NCBI RefSeq assembly: GCF_017357225.1
Contig: NZ_CP071604.1
Location: forward strand, 4,452,001-4,516,000
Direction: 5' to 3'
DNA: 64,000 nucleotides
Source of the DNA: Rhizobium binae
Lineage (GTDB): Bacteria > Pseudomonadota > Alphaproteobacteria > Rhizobiales > Rhizobiaceae
Numbering within the stretch: the first letter of the stretch is position 1; each line of letters opens with the position of its first letter. Positions 20,717 through 29,697 of the stretch are shown here, piece by piece. The translations under genes were made by a program, and so were the position numbers. The notes under the pieces were generated by a model, which saw nothing but the letters and a program-made list of their open reading frames with translations, was not told the origin of the DNA and did not search any database.

Positions 20717-20842
20717 TTATGGATTCCAGAGAGCGGAAGAAGAGTCAACAACCATTTTCTATGAATTTATTCCTGCCTTTGATTCCGCACTCGAAAATCG
20801 GCGATAAAGGTTCTATATGGGCCCGCAAAGGAAGGAATATTC

Positions 20843-21280
20843 ATGGCCCGCATAGACCAGAGCGATGATTGGCGGGACCGCCATGCGCCGACGATCAGCA
20901 CTTTCGAGTCGCTGGCCATGGAGGCCTACAGCCATCTTCCGGATGAATTCCGCCAGCTGACGACCAACCTCACGATCGAGATCGAGGATTTCCCCGATGA
21001 CGACGTTTTCGAGGACATGGCGCTGGAAACCCCTTTCGATCTTCTCGGCCTTTTCGAGGGCAGGGGCATTTCCGAACGTTTCACGATGGAAACAGGCGAG
21101 ATGCCGAATCGCATCCGCCTCTACCGGCGCCCTATCCTCGACTACTGGGCCGAGAACGACGAGACGCTCGGCGATATCATCACCCATGTCCTGATCCACG
21201 AGATCGGCCACCATTTCGGGCTGAGCGACGAGGACATGGAGCGGATCGAGGCCAGCGCCGAGGAAGCCACCGAGCGCTAA
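20843..21280 (+). CDS. Minimal zincin-like metallopeptidase (DUF1025 type)
   Basis: A 145-residue cytoplasmic protein with no signal peptide. The zinc motif is seen in HVLIHEIGHHFGLSDEDM (HExxHxxxxxxD), the mark of the small metallopeptidase family of Actinobacteria and alphaproteobacteria. The N-terminal half (LPDEFRQLTTNLTIEIEDFPDD and TPFDLLGLFEG) is also family-typical. The substrate is unknown to me. It has a good ribosome site (AAGGAATATTC) before the ATG. It is divergent from imuA across the LexA box. It could be damage-linked, but that is speculation from position only. Confidence 0.9.
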   Translation: MARIDQSDDWRDRHAPTISTFESLAMEAYSHLPDEFRQLTTNLTIEIEDFPDDDVFEDMALETPFDLLGLFEGRGISERFTMETGEMPNRIRLYRRPILDYWAENDETLGDIITHVLIHEIGHHFGLSDEDMERIEASAEEATER

Positions 21281-21375
21281 TGCATGTCGCCCGGAAGTGT
21301 GCAACGGTTTCGGGATAAACGACATGCATGAAACAAAGAGCTGAAGCACCGCGCCTCGGCAGGACGCGCTAACGA
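21281..21375. repeat. Rhizobial dispersed intergenic repeat, copy 1
   Basis: Starts with GCATGTCG and contains CGACATGC some 40 bases later, an inverted pair around AGTGTGCAACGGTTTCGGGAT. A second copy at 24197-24297 shares TGTGCAnCGGTTTnGnG and CGACATGC. Elements of this form are frequent between genes in Rhizobium, by memory. Confidence 0.6.
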
Positions 21376-21402
21376 CGCTCCATCGCTTTCAATGAGCAGG
21401 AC

Positions 21403-21609
21403 TCACTGCTCCGAGAGTTTCATATCCGGATCGTAATCCTTGCCTTCGACGGTCTTGACGACGGCTTGGCCGCACTGCATCGCGCCGGTTGCGGCATTGA
21501 AGGCATAGGTCGGCGACCCCTCCAGCGACCAGCCCTTGTTGAGGGCGGCAGTGACCTTGTGGCAGAACGAGGCGTCGTCGGGACCGGTCAGGAAGCGGTA
21601 GAGTTTCAT
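21403..21609 (-). CDS. DUF1737 small protein
   Basis: A 68-residue protein. The DUF1737 pattern is visible: MKLYRFLTGPDDASFCHKVTAALNKGWSLEGSPTYAFNAATGAMQCGQAVVK. Members are short, soluble and of unknown function. The ATG at 21609 shares a base with the stop of the CitE-like gene just upstream on the same strand, so the two are probably translationally coupled. This is a real gene rather than an incidental frame because the family resemblance covers its full length. Confidence 0.82.
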   Translation of the reverse strand: MKLYRFLTGPDDASFCHKVTAALNKGWSLEGSPTYAFNAATGAMQCGQAVVKTVEGKDYDPDMKLSEQ

Positions 21610-22517
21610 CAGGCGGGCTTTCTTGCAGACATCAGGCGAGCTTTATGAACCACAGCCTCGGCCTGGACAAGGTGCAGCCGTTCGATCATTCGCCCGTTCG
21701 CATTGATGACGTTGAGACCCCTGGCGTCAGGCGCGGCAAAGGCTGATATGATCGCCTCAGCCTCCGCAATCTCTTCCAGGCTCGGCCCGAAATGCCGGTT
21801 GGCCACTGCGATCTGCGCGGGATGGATCAGCATCTTACCGGCAAAACCCATGGCGCGGCCCTGCCTGCATTCGGCATCGAAACCTTCGCCATCTTGGAAA
21901 TCATTGAAGACGCTGTCGAGCGCATCGAACCCATAGGCCTTGACCGCCAGAATGACCTGCATCAGCCAGGGCACGAGATAGGTCCGCCCCGGCTGGGGAA
22001 GCACGCCCGTTTCCTTGCGCAGGTCGTTGAGCCCGACGACGAGGCAATCGAGCCTTGCACCCGGCGTGCGGCCGGATCCGGCGATCGCCCCGACATTCAG
22101 CACGCCGCGCGGCGTCTCGATCATCGCCCAAATGCGTAGGTCCTCCGGCGCATCCGCATCGGCAAGCAGATCGCTGACGTCAGTGACATCGCTAGGTTCG
22201 TCCACCTTCGGCAGCAGCACGGCATCGGGCAAAAGCGCCTTGACCAGATCGAGATCCGCTGCTCCGAATTCGGATGACAAAGAATTGATGCGGATGATCC
22301 TCTCCTTGCCCTCGAGCGGCGGCCCGGCAAAAAAGGCCCGCAGGTTTTCCCGCGCCTGACCCTTCTTCTCGGGCGAGACAGAATCCTCCAGGTCAAAAAT
22401 AACCGCATCGCAATCAAGGGAACGGCTTTTTTCAAGCGCCCGCAGATTGACCGCGGGCACGCTCAGCACCGAGCGGCGCAGATGCAGGGAACGGAGAGGT
22501 GTGGTTCGGCTCATCAA
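21609..22517 (-). CDS. HpcH/HpaI aldolase, CitE-like CoA-ester lyase
   Basis: A TIM-barrel lyase of about 302 residues (or 301 from the second ATG, MSRTTPLRSL, at 22514). Family marks are RSVLSVPAVNLRALEKSRSLDCDAVIFDLEDSVSPEKK at the N terminus, LPKVDEPSDV, and the Mg-ligand region IWAMIETPRGVLN. A CitE-like loop (MGFAGKMLIHPAQIAVANRHFGPS) follows near the C terminus. It could be a malyl-CoA, citramalyl-CoA or beta-methylmalyl-CoA lyase, as the family splits widely. No partner citrate-lyase alpha or gamma subunit lies nearby, so true citrate lyase is unlikely. It is followed by the DUF1737 gene. Confidence 0.9.
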   Translation of the reverse strand: MMSRTTPLRSLHLRRSVLSVPAVNLRALEKSRSLDCDAVIFDLEDSVSPEKKGQARENLRAFFAGPPLEGKERIIRINSLSSEFGAADLDLVKALLPDAVLLPKVDEPSDVTDVSDLLADADAPEDLRIWAMIETPRGVLNVGAIAGSGRTPGARLDCLVVGLNDLRKETGVLPQPGRTYLVPWLMQVILAVKAYGFDALDSVFNDFQDGEGFDAECRQGRAMGFAGKMLIHPAQIAVANRHFGPSLEEIAEAEAIISAFAAPDARGLNVINANGRMIERLHLVQAEAVVHKARLMSARKPA

Positions 22518-22601
22518 TCATTAGTGCCAAGCTTCGCAAAGCCCGGCAAGACAACAAAAAGCCATGCTTGCCTTGCAGAGAGAAAAAAGAAGGACCACAT
22601 T

Positions 22602-22617
22602 CCTTTCTGTAGAAAGG
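22602..22617 (+). promoter_or_regulatory. Inverted repeat over the ribosome site of the small membrane protein
   Basis: CCTTTCT-GT-AGAAAGG is a perfect palindrome-like element ending 10 bases before the ATG at 22628. Its right arm AGAAAGG is the only plausible Shine-Dalgarno. A hairpin here could hide the site, but the loop is short and regulation is only inferred. Confidence 0.4.
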
Positions 22618-22627
22618 TATCAAACCC

Positions 22628-22861
22628 ATGCAGAACATTCGCTCCATCTTCTTCATGCTTGCCGGCGCCACTTTTTTTGTCGCCATGCTGCTTCTCACCT
22701 TTTCGGTGACGCTTGCTGTCGGCGGCATCCTGACCGTGCTCATGGTCGGCCGCGCCCTTTCGATGAAGATGAAGCCCGCCCCGGTCCGCGCCAAGGCAAA
22801 CAACGGCCAACGCGAGATGCGCATCTGGAACGACGGTCGCGGCACGATCATCGATCTCTAA
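22628..22861 (+). CDS. Small single- or double-pass membrane protein
   Basis: A 77-residue protein. Two hydrophobic stretches can be read: IFFMLAGATFFVAMLLLTFSV and LAVGGILTVLMVGRAL. A basic cytoplasmic-looking tail follows (MKMKPAPVRAKANNGQREMRIWNDGRGTIIDL). I do not recognise a named family, though the tail looks conserved-protein-like. The ATG is preceded by AAAGG in an inverted repeat. Neighbours are a CitE-like gene (divergent) and a VOC protein 108 bases downstream on the same strand. Function unknown. Confidence 0.75.
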   Translation: MQNIRSIFFMLAGATFFVAMLLLTFSVTLAVGGILTVLMVGRALSMKMKPAPVRAKANNGQREMRIWNDGRGTIIDL

Positions 22862-22969
22862 GCAGCTTCGCTCAAAAAAACCAACCGACATTGTCGCATC
22901 GTGCGTCCATGATACGTCTTTGAAGCAGCCAGGCATTCAGCCGGCGCTTGAACACGATGGAGGACGAAC

Positions 22970-23392
22970 ATGGATACGACGACGGAAAACAATCCGGTCA
23001 AGTTGCCGCCGGTCAAGAATGGTCTGCTGCCCTATCTGACGGTCGACGGCGCGGTGAAAGCCGCGGAATTCTACAAGAAGGCCTTCGGCGCCGAAGAGGC
23101 CCACCGGGTGCCGGTCGACGAGAGCGGCCGCACGATGCATATTCATCTCTACATTAACGGCAGCTCTCTTATGCTCGCCGATGCCTATCCCGAATACGGT
23201 CACCCCTTCAAAGGCCATGAAGGCTTCGCCATCCAGCTGGTCATCGACGACATCGATTTCTGGTGGGAGCGCGCGGTGGCGGCCGGCGCCGAAGTCGTCA
23301 TGCCGATCGAGCTGATGTTCTGGGGCGACCGCTACGGCCAGCTTCGCGATCCGTTCGGCGTGCTCTGGGGCTTGAACGCGCCGAGCAAGTAA
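22970..23392 (+). CDS. VOC/glyoxalase superfamily protein (PhnB-like)
   Basis: A 140-residue protein with the paired beta-alpha-beta-beta-beta modules of the VOC fold. Key segments are [26 protein letters not shown] at the start, [22 protein letters not shown] in the middle, and [41 protein letters not shown] near the end. This order is the PhnB-like / 3-demethylubiquinone-methyltransferase-like branch, in which metal ligands vary. The start [11 protein letters not shown] follows a GGAGGACGA ribosome site. The substrate is unknown and phosphonate use is not implied. Confidence 0.88.
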   Translation: MDTTTENNPVKLPPVKNGLLPYLTVDGAVKAAEFYKKAFGAEEAHRVPVDESGRTMHIHLYINGSSLMLADAYPEYGHPFKGHEGFAIQLVIDDIDFWWERAVAAGAEVVMPIELMFWGDRYGQLRDPFGVLWGLNAPSK

Positions 23393-23525
23393 CGGCCGCA
23401 TTCAACGGGCGGACCGCGCGAAACGCCGCGTGGCCGCCACTTTCGAAAGATTCTCCTTCATTTCGGCGAAAAACTGGACTAGATGCAAATTCAGGAAAGT
23501 ACGTTTGCTGAAATGGAGCATGGTC

Positions 23526-24134
23526 ATGGATAAATTCGTGAAGCTAACGGGCGTTGCAGCGCCCTTGCCGGTCGTCAACATCGACACCGACATGATCATT
23601 CCGAAGGATTACCTGAAGACCATCAAGCGCACCGGCCTCGGCAAAGGCCTTTTCGCCGAAGCCCGTTACAACGAAGACGGCTCCGAAAATCCCGATTTCG
23701 TGCTGAACAAGCCGGCCTATCGCGATGCCAAGATCCTGGTCGCCGGCGACAATTTCGGCTGCGGCTCCTCGCGCGAACACGCTCCCTGGGCGCTGCTCGA
23801 TTTCGGCATCCGCTGCGTGATCTCCACCAGCTTCGCCGACATTTTCTACAATAACTGCTTCAAGAACGGCATCCTGCCGATCAAGGTCAGCCAGGAAAAC
23901 CTCGACAAGCTGATGGACGATGCCTCGCGCGGCTCCAATGCCATCCTGACCGTCGACCTTGAGAACCTCGAAATCACCGGTCCGGACGGCGGCTCGATCA
24001 AATTCGATCTCGACGAATTCAAGCGTCACTGCCTGCTGAACGGCCTCGACGATATCGGCCTGACCATGGAAAAGGGCAAGGCGATCGACGAATTCGAAAA
24101 GAAGAACGCCGCTTCGCACCCCTGGGCCGCCTGA
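23526..24134 (+). CDS. leuD: 3-isopropylmalate dehydratase small subunit
   Basis: Swivel subunit of isopropylmalate isomerase in leucine synthesis; it needs LeuC, which is not in the window. At 202 residues it matches the family. [32 protein letters not shown] and the [22 protein letters not shown] block are diagnostic. I chose the ATG at 23526 because GGAG sits 7 bases before it and the family starts at MDKF; the longer frame reads a non-conserved leader. A terminator follows. leuB lies 1.26 kb downstream with an opposite-strand dehydratase between, so leuD and leuB are not one operon. Confidence 0.96.
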   Translation: MDKFVKLTGVAAPLPVVNIDTDMIIPKDYLKTIKRTGLGKGLFAEARYNEDGSENPDFVLNKPAYRDAKILVAGDNFGCGSSREHAPWALLDFGIRCVISTSFADIFYNNCFKNGILPIKVSQENLDKLMDDASRGSNAILTVDLENLEITGPDGGSIKFDLDEFKRHCLLNGLDDIGLTMEKGKAIDEFEKKNAASHPWAA

Positions 24135-24158
24135 GCCCGAACGAATGACGATCGATCA

Positions 24159-24187
24159 GGCCGGGCTTTCGCCCGGCTTTTTCTTTG
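24159..24187 (+). terminator. Rho-independent terminator of leuD
   Basis: GCCGGGC-tttc-GCCCGGC followed by TTTTTTCTTT, 25 bases after the stop. A textbook terminator. Confidence 0.9.
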
Positions 24188-24196
24188 CTCTAAAGT

Positions 24197-24297
24197 ATGT
24201 CGCGCAAATGTGTGCAGCGGTTTTGCGGCAACGACATGCTACAAAGAACCTAAAGCGAAGGAGCCATTCTCAAAAGACGCGACGCGCTTTAGAGATC
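24197..24297. repeat. Rhizobial dispersed intergenic repeat, copy 2
   Basis: GTATGTCGCGCAAATGTGTG, a CGACATGC about 35 bases on, then ACAAAGAACCTAAAGCG and a GCGACGCGCTTTAG end. It matches copy 1 (21281) in its first 45 bases. The GCGACGCGCTTTAG tail occurs again at 46748-46761. Confidence 0.6.
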
Positions 24298-25228
24298 AGA
24301 GAAACCGCTCTTTCCAGAACCTCAGCTTTTCCAGCGACACGCCGATGCCGCCGCAGACTTCGATCAGCGGATTGTCGAAGCGCGCCAACAGCCCGGCATG
24401 CACATCGGCAACGGCAAGAGCAGCACCGCAAGCCGGCTCGACCAGAATGCGCTGCGCATCGGCAAACTTCAGGCAGGCGGCAACGGCATCGACATCGCTG
24501 ACGAGAACGCTTTCGACCGGATGCTGTTTCGGCAGGTCGAAGACATGCTGGGCCACCTGCCGCGCACCGAGCGATGTGGCGATAGAGGTGATTGCGGGCA
24601 GGGTAATGCGCTCATTTGCCTTGAGGCTTCCATGCAGCGAAGCCGCCCCTTCGGTTTCGACGGCAATCACAGGCACGTCGGAAAGCCCATTCCGCTTCAG
24701 TCCCTCGACGATGCCGGCAAGCAGCCCGCCGCCGCCGACGCTGGTGACGACGCAGTCAAATTTTGCACCCTTCGCCACCACTTCGTCGATCAGCGTCGCG
24801 TGGCCATCCCACAGAAGCGGATGGTCGAAAGGATGCACATAACTTGCCTTGCGGCTGCGGGCGAGTTCGACCGCGTGGGCATTGGCTTCGTCGAAAACGG
24901 CTCCGTGCACGAGGACATTCGCGCCGGTTGCCGCAATCGTCTGCCGGACATCGGCCGCCGTCGTCTCCGGCACGACGATCGTGACCGGCACGCCGAGCGC
25001 CCGGCCGGCATAGGCAGCGGCAATGCCGGCATTGCCGCCGGAAGCACAGAAGATCTCGCGCGCGCCATTGTCCACCTCGTGCTGGCAAAGCCGGCCGACG
25101 CCGCGCAGCTTGAAGCTGCCGGAGGGCTGCATTGCATCGAGCTTCAGCCAGAGCGGCTTGCCGCTGGCGCTGTAATCAGGCGCTGTTCGAGCCAGAGGCG
25201 TGTCGAGATGAAGAGGCGCTGAAGGCAT
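24296..25228 (-). CDS. PLP-dependent serine/threonine dehydratase-type enzyme
   Basis: Fold-type II PLP enzyme of 310 residues. The PLP lysine is in SGSFKLRG at about residue 40. The substrate/phosphate loop SGGNAGIAAAYAG and the glycine-rich GGGGLLAGI that holds the PLP phosphate are seen in order. Length and layout suit an L-serine/L-threonine dehydratase of the single-domain SDS type; there is no C-terminal ACT domain like IlvA. Precise substrate (serine, threonine or a D-isomer) cannot be read. It sits alone on - between leuD and leuB, so a role in branched-chain amino-acid supply is possible but unsupported. Confidence 0.85.
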   Translation of the reverse strand: MPSAPLHLDTPLARTAPDYSASGKPLWLKLDAMQPSGSFKLRGVGRLCQHEVDNGAREIFCASGGNAGIAAAYAGRALGVPVTIVVPETTAADVRQTIAATGANVLVHGAVFDEANAHAVELARSRKASYVHPFDHPLLWDGHATLIDEVVAKGAKFDCVVTSVGGGGLLAGIVEGLKRNGLSDVPVIAVETEGAASLHGSLKANERITLPAITSIATSLGARQVAQHVFDLPKQHPVESVLVSDVDAVAACLKFADAQRILVEPACGAALAVADVHAGLLARFDNPLIEVCGGIGVSLEKLRFWKERFL

Positions 25229-25395
25229 GGAACATTCCGGAAATCAATGCTGGAGCCTACCGTTCTAGTCCAATTGCAGGCGTCGGAGCAACTCTAGGCG
25301 TTGAGAGCGAAGCGTACCGATTCACCCCTTCTCTCGCTTGAAATGCCCATTTCCGGGGTCTAAGAAGCCGCAGCTTGTTTTTCCAGGAGGGCTCC

Positions 25396-26508
25396 ATGAC
25401 AGCGCGCAATCTTTTCCTGCTGCCGGGTGACGGCATCGGTCCCGAGGCCATGGGCGAGGTCCGCAAGATCATCGCCTACATGAACGAGGCGATGAATGCC
25501 GGTTTCGTCACCGACGAAGGCCTTGTCGGCGGCTCCGCCTATGATGCCCATGGCGCGGCGATCTCGGAAGCCGACATGCAGAAGGCGCTGGCCGCCGATG
25601 CCGTTCTGTTCGGCGCCGTCGGCGGCCCGAAATGGGATAACGTGCCTTATGAAGTTCGTCCGGAAGCCGGCCTGCTTCGCCTGCGCAAGGATCTGCAGCT
25701 CTTCGCCAATCTGCGTCCCGCCATCTGCTATCCGGCCCTTGCCTCGGCTTCGTCGCTGAAGCCGGAACTGGTCGAAGGTCTCGATATCCTGATCATCCGC
25801 GAGCTGACCGGTGGCGTCTATTTCGGCGAGCCGAAGGAAATCATCGATCGCGGCAACGGCCAGAAGCGCGGCATCGACACGCAGGTCTACGACACCTACG
25901 AGATCGAACGTATCGCCGGCGTCGCCTTCGAAATGGCCCGCACGCGCCAGAACCGCGTCTGCTCCATGGAAAAGCGCAACGTCATGAAGTCGGGCGTGCT
26001 CTGGAACCAGGTGGTGACCGAGACGCACAAGGCGAAATATCCCGACGTCCAGCTCGAACATATGCTCGCCGATGCCGGCGGCATGCAGCTGGTGCGCCAG
26101 CCGAAGCAGTTCGACGTCATCGTTACCGACAATCTCTTCGGCGACATGCTCTCCGACGTCGCTGCGATGCTGACCGGCTCGCTCGGCATGCTGCCATCTG
26201 CCTCGCTCGGCGCGCCGGACGGCAAGACCGGCAAGCGCAAGGCGCTCTACGAGCCGGTGCACGGCTCGGCCCCCGATATTGCCGGCAAGGGCATCGCCAA
26301 TCCGATCGCCATGATCGCCTCCTTCGCCATGTGCCTGCGTTATTCCTTCAATATGGTGAAGCAAGCCGACGATCTGGAAAAGGCGATCGCCAACGTGCTC
26401 GACAAGGGCATCCGCACCGGCGACATCATGGCCGACGGCTGCAGGCAGGTCGGCACGGTGGAGATGGGCGAGGCGATCCTCGCCGAGTTCAAGGCGCTTT
26501 CCGCCTGA
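25396..26508 (+). CDS. leuB: 3-isopropylmalate dehydrogenase
   Basis: Oxidises and decarboxylates 3-isopropylmalate with NAD in leucine synthesis. The 370-residue length is normal. [19 protein letters not shown], the substrate loop [32 protein letters not shown], and the NAD site [21 protein letters not shown] are all present. The start is the ATG at 25396, with the strong ribosome site GGAGGG a few bases upstream; the ORF is open 7 codons further. A parS-like 16-mer starts 4 bases after its stop codon. Confidence 0.96.
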   Translation: MTARNLFLLPGDGIGPEAMGEVRKIIAYMNEAMNAGFVTDEGLVGGSAYDAHGAAISEADMQKALAADAVLFGAVGGPKWDNVPYEVRPEAGLLRLRKDLQLFANLRPAICYPALASASSLKPELVEGLDILIIRELTGGVYFGEPKEIIDRGNGQKRGIDTQVYDTYEIERIAGVAFEMARTRQNRVCSMEKRNVMKSGVLWNQVVTETHKAKYPDVQLEHMLADAGGMQLVRQPKQFDVIVTDNLFGDMLSDVAAMLTGSLGMLPSASLGAPDGKTGKRKALYEPVHGSAPDIAGKGIANPIAMIASFAMCLRYSFNMVKQADDLEKAIANVLDKGIRTGDIMADGCRQVGTVEMGEAILAEFKALSA

Positions 26509-26511
26509 TAG

Positions 26512-26527
26512 ATTTTCACGTGAAACA
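26512..26527. promoter_or_regulatory. parS-like site after leuB
   Basis: ATTTTCACGTGAAACA matches the parS consensus TGTTTCACGTGAAACA at 14 of 16 bases, with the right half perfect. It is about 33 kb from the parS cluster near parAB and in an intergenic position, so ParB could bind it. Confidence 0.5.
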
Positions 26528-26687
26528 GTTTCCCGCCCTTCGCATCACGTATGCGGAGGGCTTCTTGGTGTGAGTCCGAGCAACCGCAACCGGGTCGGCC
26601 GAAATATCCGAAACGGACTATTCTCAGCCACAATCTCGTGTATTTTTGCGCCGAATTTTAATCCGGCAAAATCGGACGGACGATAGG

Positions 26688-27440
26688 ATGCGGGCATTTT
26701 GGGCTTCCCTTGATAGGCGCTGGCGCCGCGGCAGCGTTGGCATGCCCCCCTTGCGCTGGCAGGCCTGCCTCTTCATCACCGTCAATGCCGTGGCTCTTTC
26801 CATGCTGCTCTTCGATGCCCCGGTCGGCGCCAGCCAACGGCCTGCGGCGGTGAAGCAGCTCGGCCAGCTGCTGACCGGCTTCGGCGATTCTGCCTGGCTG
26901 ATCTGCATCAGCATTCTGCTCTTCTTTCAGGGCAGGGCGGGTTACAAGCTTTTGAAGACCGCGCGCTCCAAGGCGCAGGCGCTTTATGTCAGCTGGATCG
27001 GCGCCTATCTCTTCACCACAGTCGTCTTCTCTGGACTTCTCGCCAATCTCCTGAAACGGGCGATTGGAAGGGCGCGTCCCGATCACTTCCATGATTACGG
27101 CATCTTTTCTTTCACGCCCTTTTCGGGCCATGCCGCTTTCGAAAGCTTTCCGTCCGGCCATTCCACCACGGTCGGCGCCTTCTTTGCCGCTTTTGCGCTT
27201 CTGTTTCCGCGTTACCGCATTCTCTTCATCGCCTGCGCCATCTGGCTTGCCATGACGCGTGTCATGGTCGGCGCCCATTATCCGAGCGACGTCATCGCCG
27301 GCCTTGCCTTCGGCGGCTGGTTCTCGCTGCTGACGGCCATCGTCTATGCCCGCTGCGGCCTGCTCTTCAAGCTGGCGCCGGATGGCTGGCCTCTCGCCAA
27401 ACGCCTGTTTCCGGACATGGAAAAGCCCGGCGCCTTATGA
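26688..27440 (+). CDS. PAP2-family membrane phosphatase
   Basis: About 250 residues with about six membrane segments. All three PAP2 catalytic motifs are seen: KRAIGRARPDHF (KxxxxxxRP), SFPSGHSTT (PSGH) and TRVMVGAHYPSDV (SRxxxxxHxxxD). It is an undecaprenyl-pyrophosphate, lipid A or phosphatidate phosphatase by family. Rhizobial lipid A is dephosphorylated by PAP2-like LpxE and LpxF, but nothing here separates those from other members. I chose the ATG at 26688 (MRAFWASLDRRW) with GATAGG before it. The stop codon lies within the loop of the downstream terminator hairpin. Confidence 0.88.
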   Translation: MRAFWASLDRRWRRGSVGMPPLRWQACLFITVNAVALSMLLFDAPVGASQRPAAVKQLGQLLTGFGDSAWLICISILLFFQGRAGYKLLKTARSKAQALYVSWIGAYLFTTVVFSGLLANLLKRAIGRARPDHFHDYGIFSFTPFSGHAAFESFPSGHSTTVGAFFAAFALLFPRYRILFIACAIWLAMTRVMVGAHYPSDVIAGLAFGGWFSLLTAIVYARCGLLFKLAPDGWPLAKRLFPDMEKPGAL

Positions 27441-27455
27441 ACGCCGGGCCTTTTG
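27425..27455. terminator. Terminator overlapping the end of the PAP2 gene
   Basis: GCCCGGCG and CGCCGGGC (27425-27432, 27442-27449) form a stem around the stop codon, then CTTTTG. It is bidirectional, with AAAA on the other side, and the convergent MFS gene ends at 27481. Confidence 0.7.
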
Positions 27456-27480
27456 CCTGCATGCTTTAGCGCGAAGCGCC

Positions 27481-29367
27481 TCAATCCATGGCGTGGATAT
27501 CCCTGTTCTTCGTTTCCGGCAGGAAGATCAGGCCGATCACCAGGGTGATCGCCGCAAAGACGATCGGATACCAGAGACCGTAATAGATGTCGCCCGCCGC
27601 AGCGCTCATCGCGAAGGCCGTCGCCGGCAGCAGCCCGCCGAACCAGCCATTGCCGATGTGATAGGGCAGCGACATGCCGGTGTAGCGGATGCGGGTCGGG
27701 AAGAGCTCGACCAGAAGTGCCGCGATCGGGCCGTAGACCATCGTCACATAGATGACGAGGACGAACAGGATGGCGATCGTACCGATCCAGTTGACGCGGG
27801 TCGGATCGGCGGCCATGGCGAAGGCGCCGCCATTGGCGATGTTATAGACCGCCATGTCGGTGACGCCATTGGCCTCGTCCGCCGTCAATAGCTTGCCTTC
27901 GACCAGCTTGGCTGCCGGCATGGTTTCCTTCTCGCCGGCGCGCACGGCCTCGGCATTCAGCGCCAATTCAGGATTGGCGGCGATAAAGGCATCGAGCTTG
28001 GCATCCGGCACTTTGGCGACGCCGCGCTTCAGCGGGTAGCCGGCATCGTGAAGAGCGACGTTGACGCCCTTTTCGAAAGCGGCGGTCATGCCCTTCGCCT
28101 TGTCGCCGGCGGCAGCGACGTCGAAGCTCGAAACCGTCGCGTTACCGACCTTCACCGTCGCCGGCTGTCCGGCGGGTCCGGGCACGACGTCATAAGGCAC
28201 CGAGTTCTTGGTCAGGAACGCCGTCGCCACGTCGCAAGAGCTGGTGAATTTCGCCGTGCCCGTCGGGTTGAACTGGAACTTGCAGTCCGCCGGATCGGCC
28301 GTGACCGTCGCGCGGATCGAGGCCTGCGCTTCGGCAAGCGCCGGGTTTGCCGTCCAGGTCATCGCCTTGAACAGCGGATTATAGGTCACCGCCGCGATGA
28401 GGAGGCCCGCCATGATGATCGGCTTGCGGCCGATCTTGTCGGAAAGACCGCCGAAGATGACGAAGAACGGCGTGCCGAGGAAGAGCGCAATGGCGACCAT
28501 GACATTGGCCGAGAACAGATCGACCTTGAGCACGTTCTGCAGGAAGAACAGCGCATAGAACTGGCCGCCATACCAGACGACTGCCTGGCCCATGGTGGCG
28601 CCGAGAAGGGCGATGAGCGCGATCTTGGCGTTCTTCCATTGTCCGAAAGCTTCGGTCAGCGGCGCCTTGGAGCCCTTGCCTTCCGCCTTCATGCGCTGGA
28701 ACGCAGGCGACTCGTTCATCTTCAGACGGATCCAGACGGAAATGCCGAGCAGCACGACCGAGACCAGGAACGGAATACGCCAGCCCCAGGCGGCGAATTG
28801 AACCGGCCCCATCAGCGACTGAACCAGGATGATGACGATCAGCGACAGGAACAGGCCGAGCGTTGCCGTCGTCTGAATCCAGGAGGTGAAATAGCCGCGC
28901 CGCCCGTTCGGCGCATGTTCGGCGACATAGGTTGCCGCACCACCATATTCACCGCCGAGCGCCAATCCCTGCAGCAGGCGCAGGCCGATCAGGATGATCG
29001 GAGCGGCGATGCCGATGCTGGCGGCTCCCGGCAGGACACCGACGAGGAAGGTCGACATGCCCATGATCAGGATCGTCACCAGGAAGGTGTATTTGCGGCC
29101 GACGAGATCACCGAGACGGCCGAACACCAGCGCACCGAAGGGGCGCACTAGGAAGCCGGCGGCAAAGGCGAGCAGCGTGAAGATGTTGCGCGTCGCCTCG
29201 GGATATTGGGTGAAGTAGGTCGCGCCGATATAGGTGGCAAGCGAACCGTAGAGATAGAAATCATACCATTCGAAAACGGTGCCGAGCGAAGAGGCGAAGA
29301 TGACCTTCTTCTCCTCGCCGGTCATCGGACCGGCCTTCGCGCCGTCGATGCTTGCGACATTTGCCAT
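27481..29367 (-). CDS. MFS transporter, MHS (ProP/ShiA-like) with large loop insert
   Basis: A 628-residue carrier of the metabolite:H+ symporter type. Marks are SSLGTVFEWYDFYLYGSLA in TM1, GRLGDLVGRKYTF as the motif A loop, LRLLQGLALGGEYGGAATYVAEHAP in TM4-5, and GGLSDKIGRKPIIM. Normal family length is about 430-550. The extra length is a soluble insert of about 190 residues (about 336-525) between TM8 and TM9, with two cysteines (C362, C378). The last membrane segments (TIAILFVLVIYVTMVYGPIAALLVELFPTRIRYTGMSLPYHIGNG) are normal. The substrate is unknown, likely an organic acid, betaine or proline. I start at MANVASIDG because the preceding 24 codons are non-conserved. Confidence 0.9.
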   Translation of the reverse strand: MANVASIDGAKAGPMTGEEKKVIFASSLGTVFEWYDFYLYGSLATYIGATYFTQYPEATRNIFTLLAFAAGFLVRPFGALVFGRLGDLVGRKYTFLVTILIMGMSTFLVGVLPGAASIGIAAPIILIGLRLLQGLALGGEYGGAATYVAEHAPNGRRGYFTSWIQTTATLGLFLSLIVIILVQSLMGPVQFAAWGWRIPFLVSVVLLGISVWIRLKMNESPAFQRMKAEGKGSKAPLTEAFGQWKNAKIALIALLGATMGQAVVWYGGQFYALFFLQNVLKVDLFSANVMVAIALFLGTPFFVIFGGLSDKIGRKPIIMAGLLIAAVTYNPLFKAMTWTANPALAEAQASIRATVTADPADCKFQFNPTGTAKFTSSCDVATAFLTKNSVPYDVVPGPAGQPATVKVGNATVSSFDVAAAGDKAKGMTAAFEKGVNVALHDAGYPLKRGVAKVPDAKLDAFIAANPELALNAEAVRAGEKETMPAAKLVEGKLLTADEANGVTDMAVYNIANGGAFAMAADPTRVNWIGTIAILFVLVIYVTMVYGPIAALLVELFPTRIRYTGMSLPYHIGNGWFGGLLPATAFAMSAAAGDIYYGLWYPIVFAAITLVIGLIFLPETKNRDIHAMD

Positions 29368-29697
29368 TGTCTGTCCTCCACAGAGTGATGAGCAACGCGC
29401 GCGGCCTGCTCTCCTCAAGCATACCCCTGGCCGCGACACGCCTGACGGGAGTGTGCCAGAAACGGCAGATCAAAAAGAGGGATGCTTTGGGATTATGACT
29501 TTAGTCTAATGACGGGCCGGTTCGGGAACTTGTCGACGGTGCCCTTCCTCAGGAATTCGCGATCGAGCGTGACGTCCATGTTGCCGGTGTGGAAAACACC
29601 GCGGTACGACACCGCTCCTTCCGCCTGGCAGCGGCCACGCAAAAACCTTGACTCCTGTGGAAAACCTTCTAAGAGCAACAGCGGAAAAGGAATCTCC

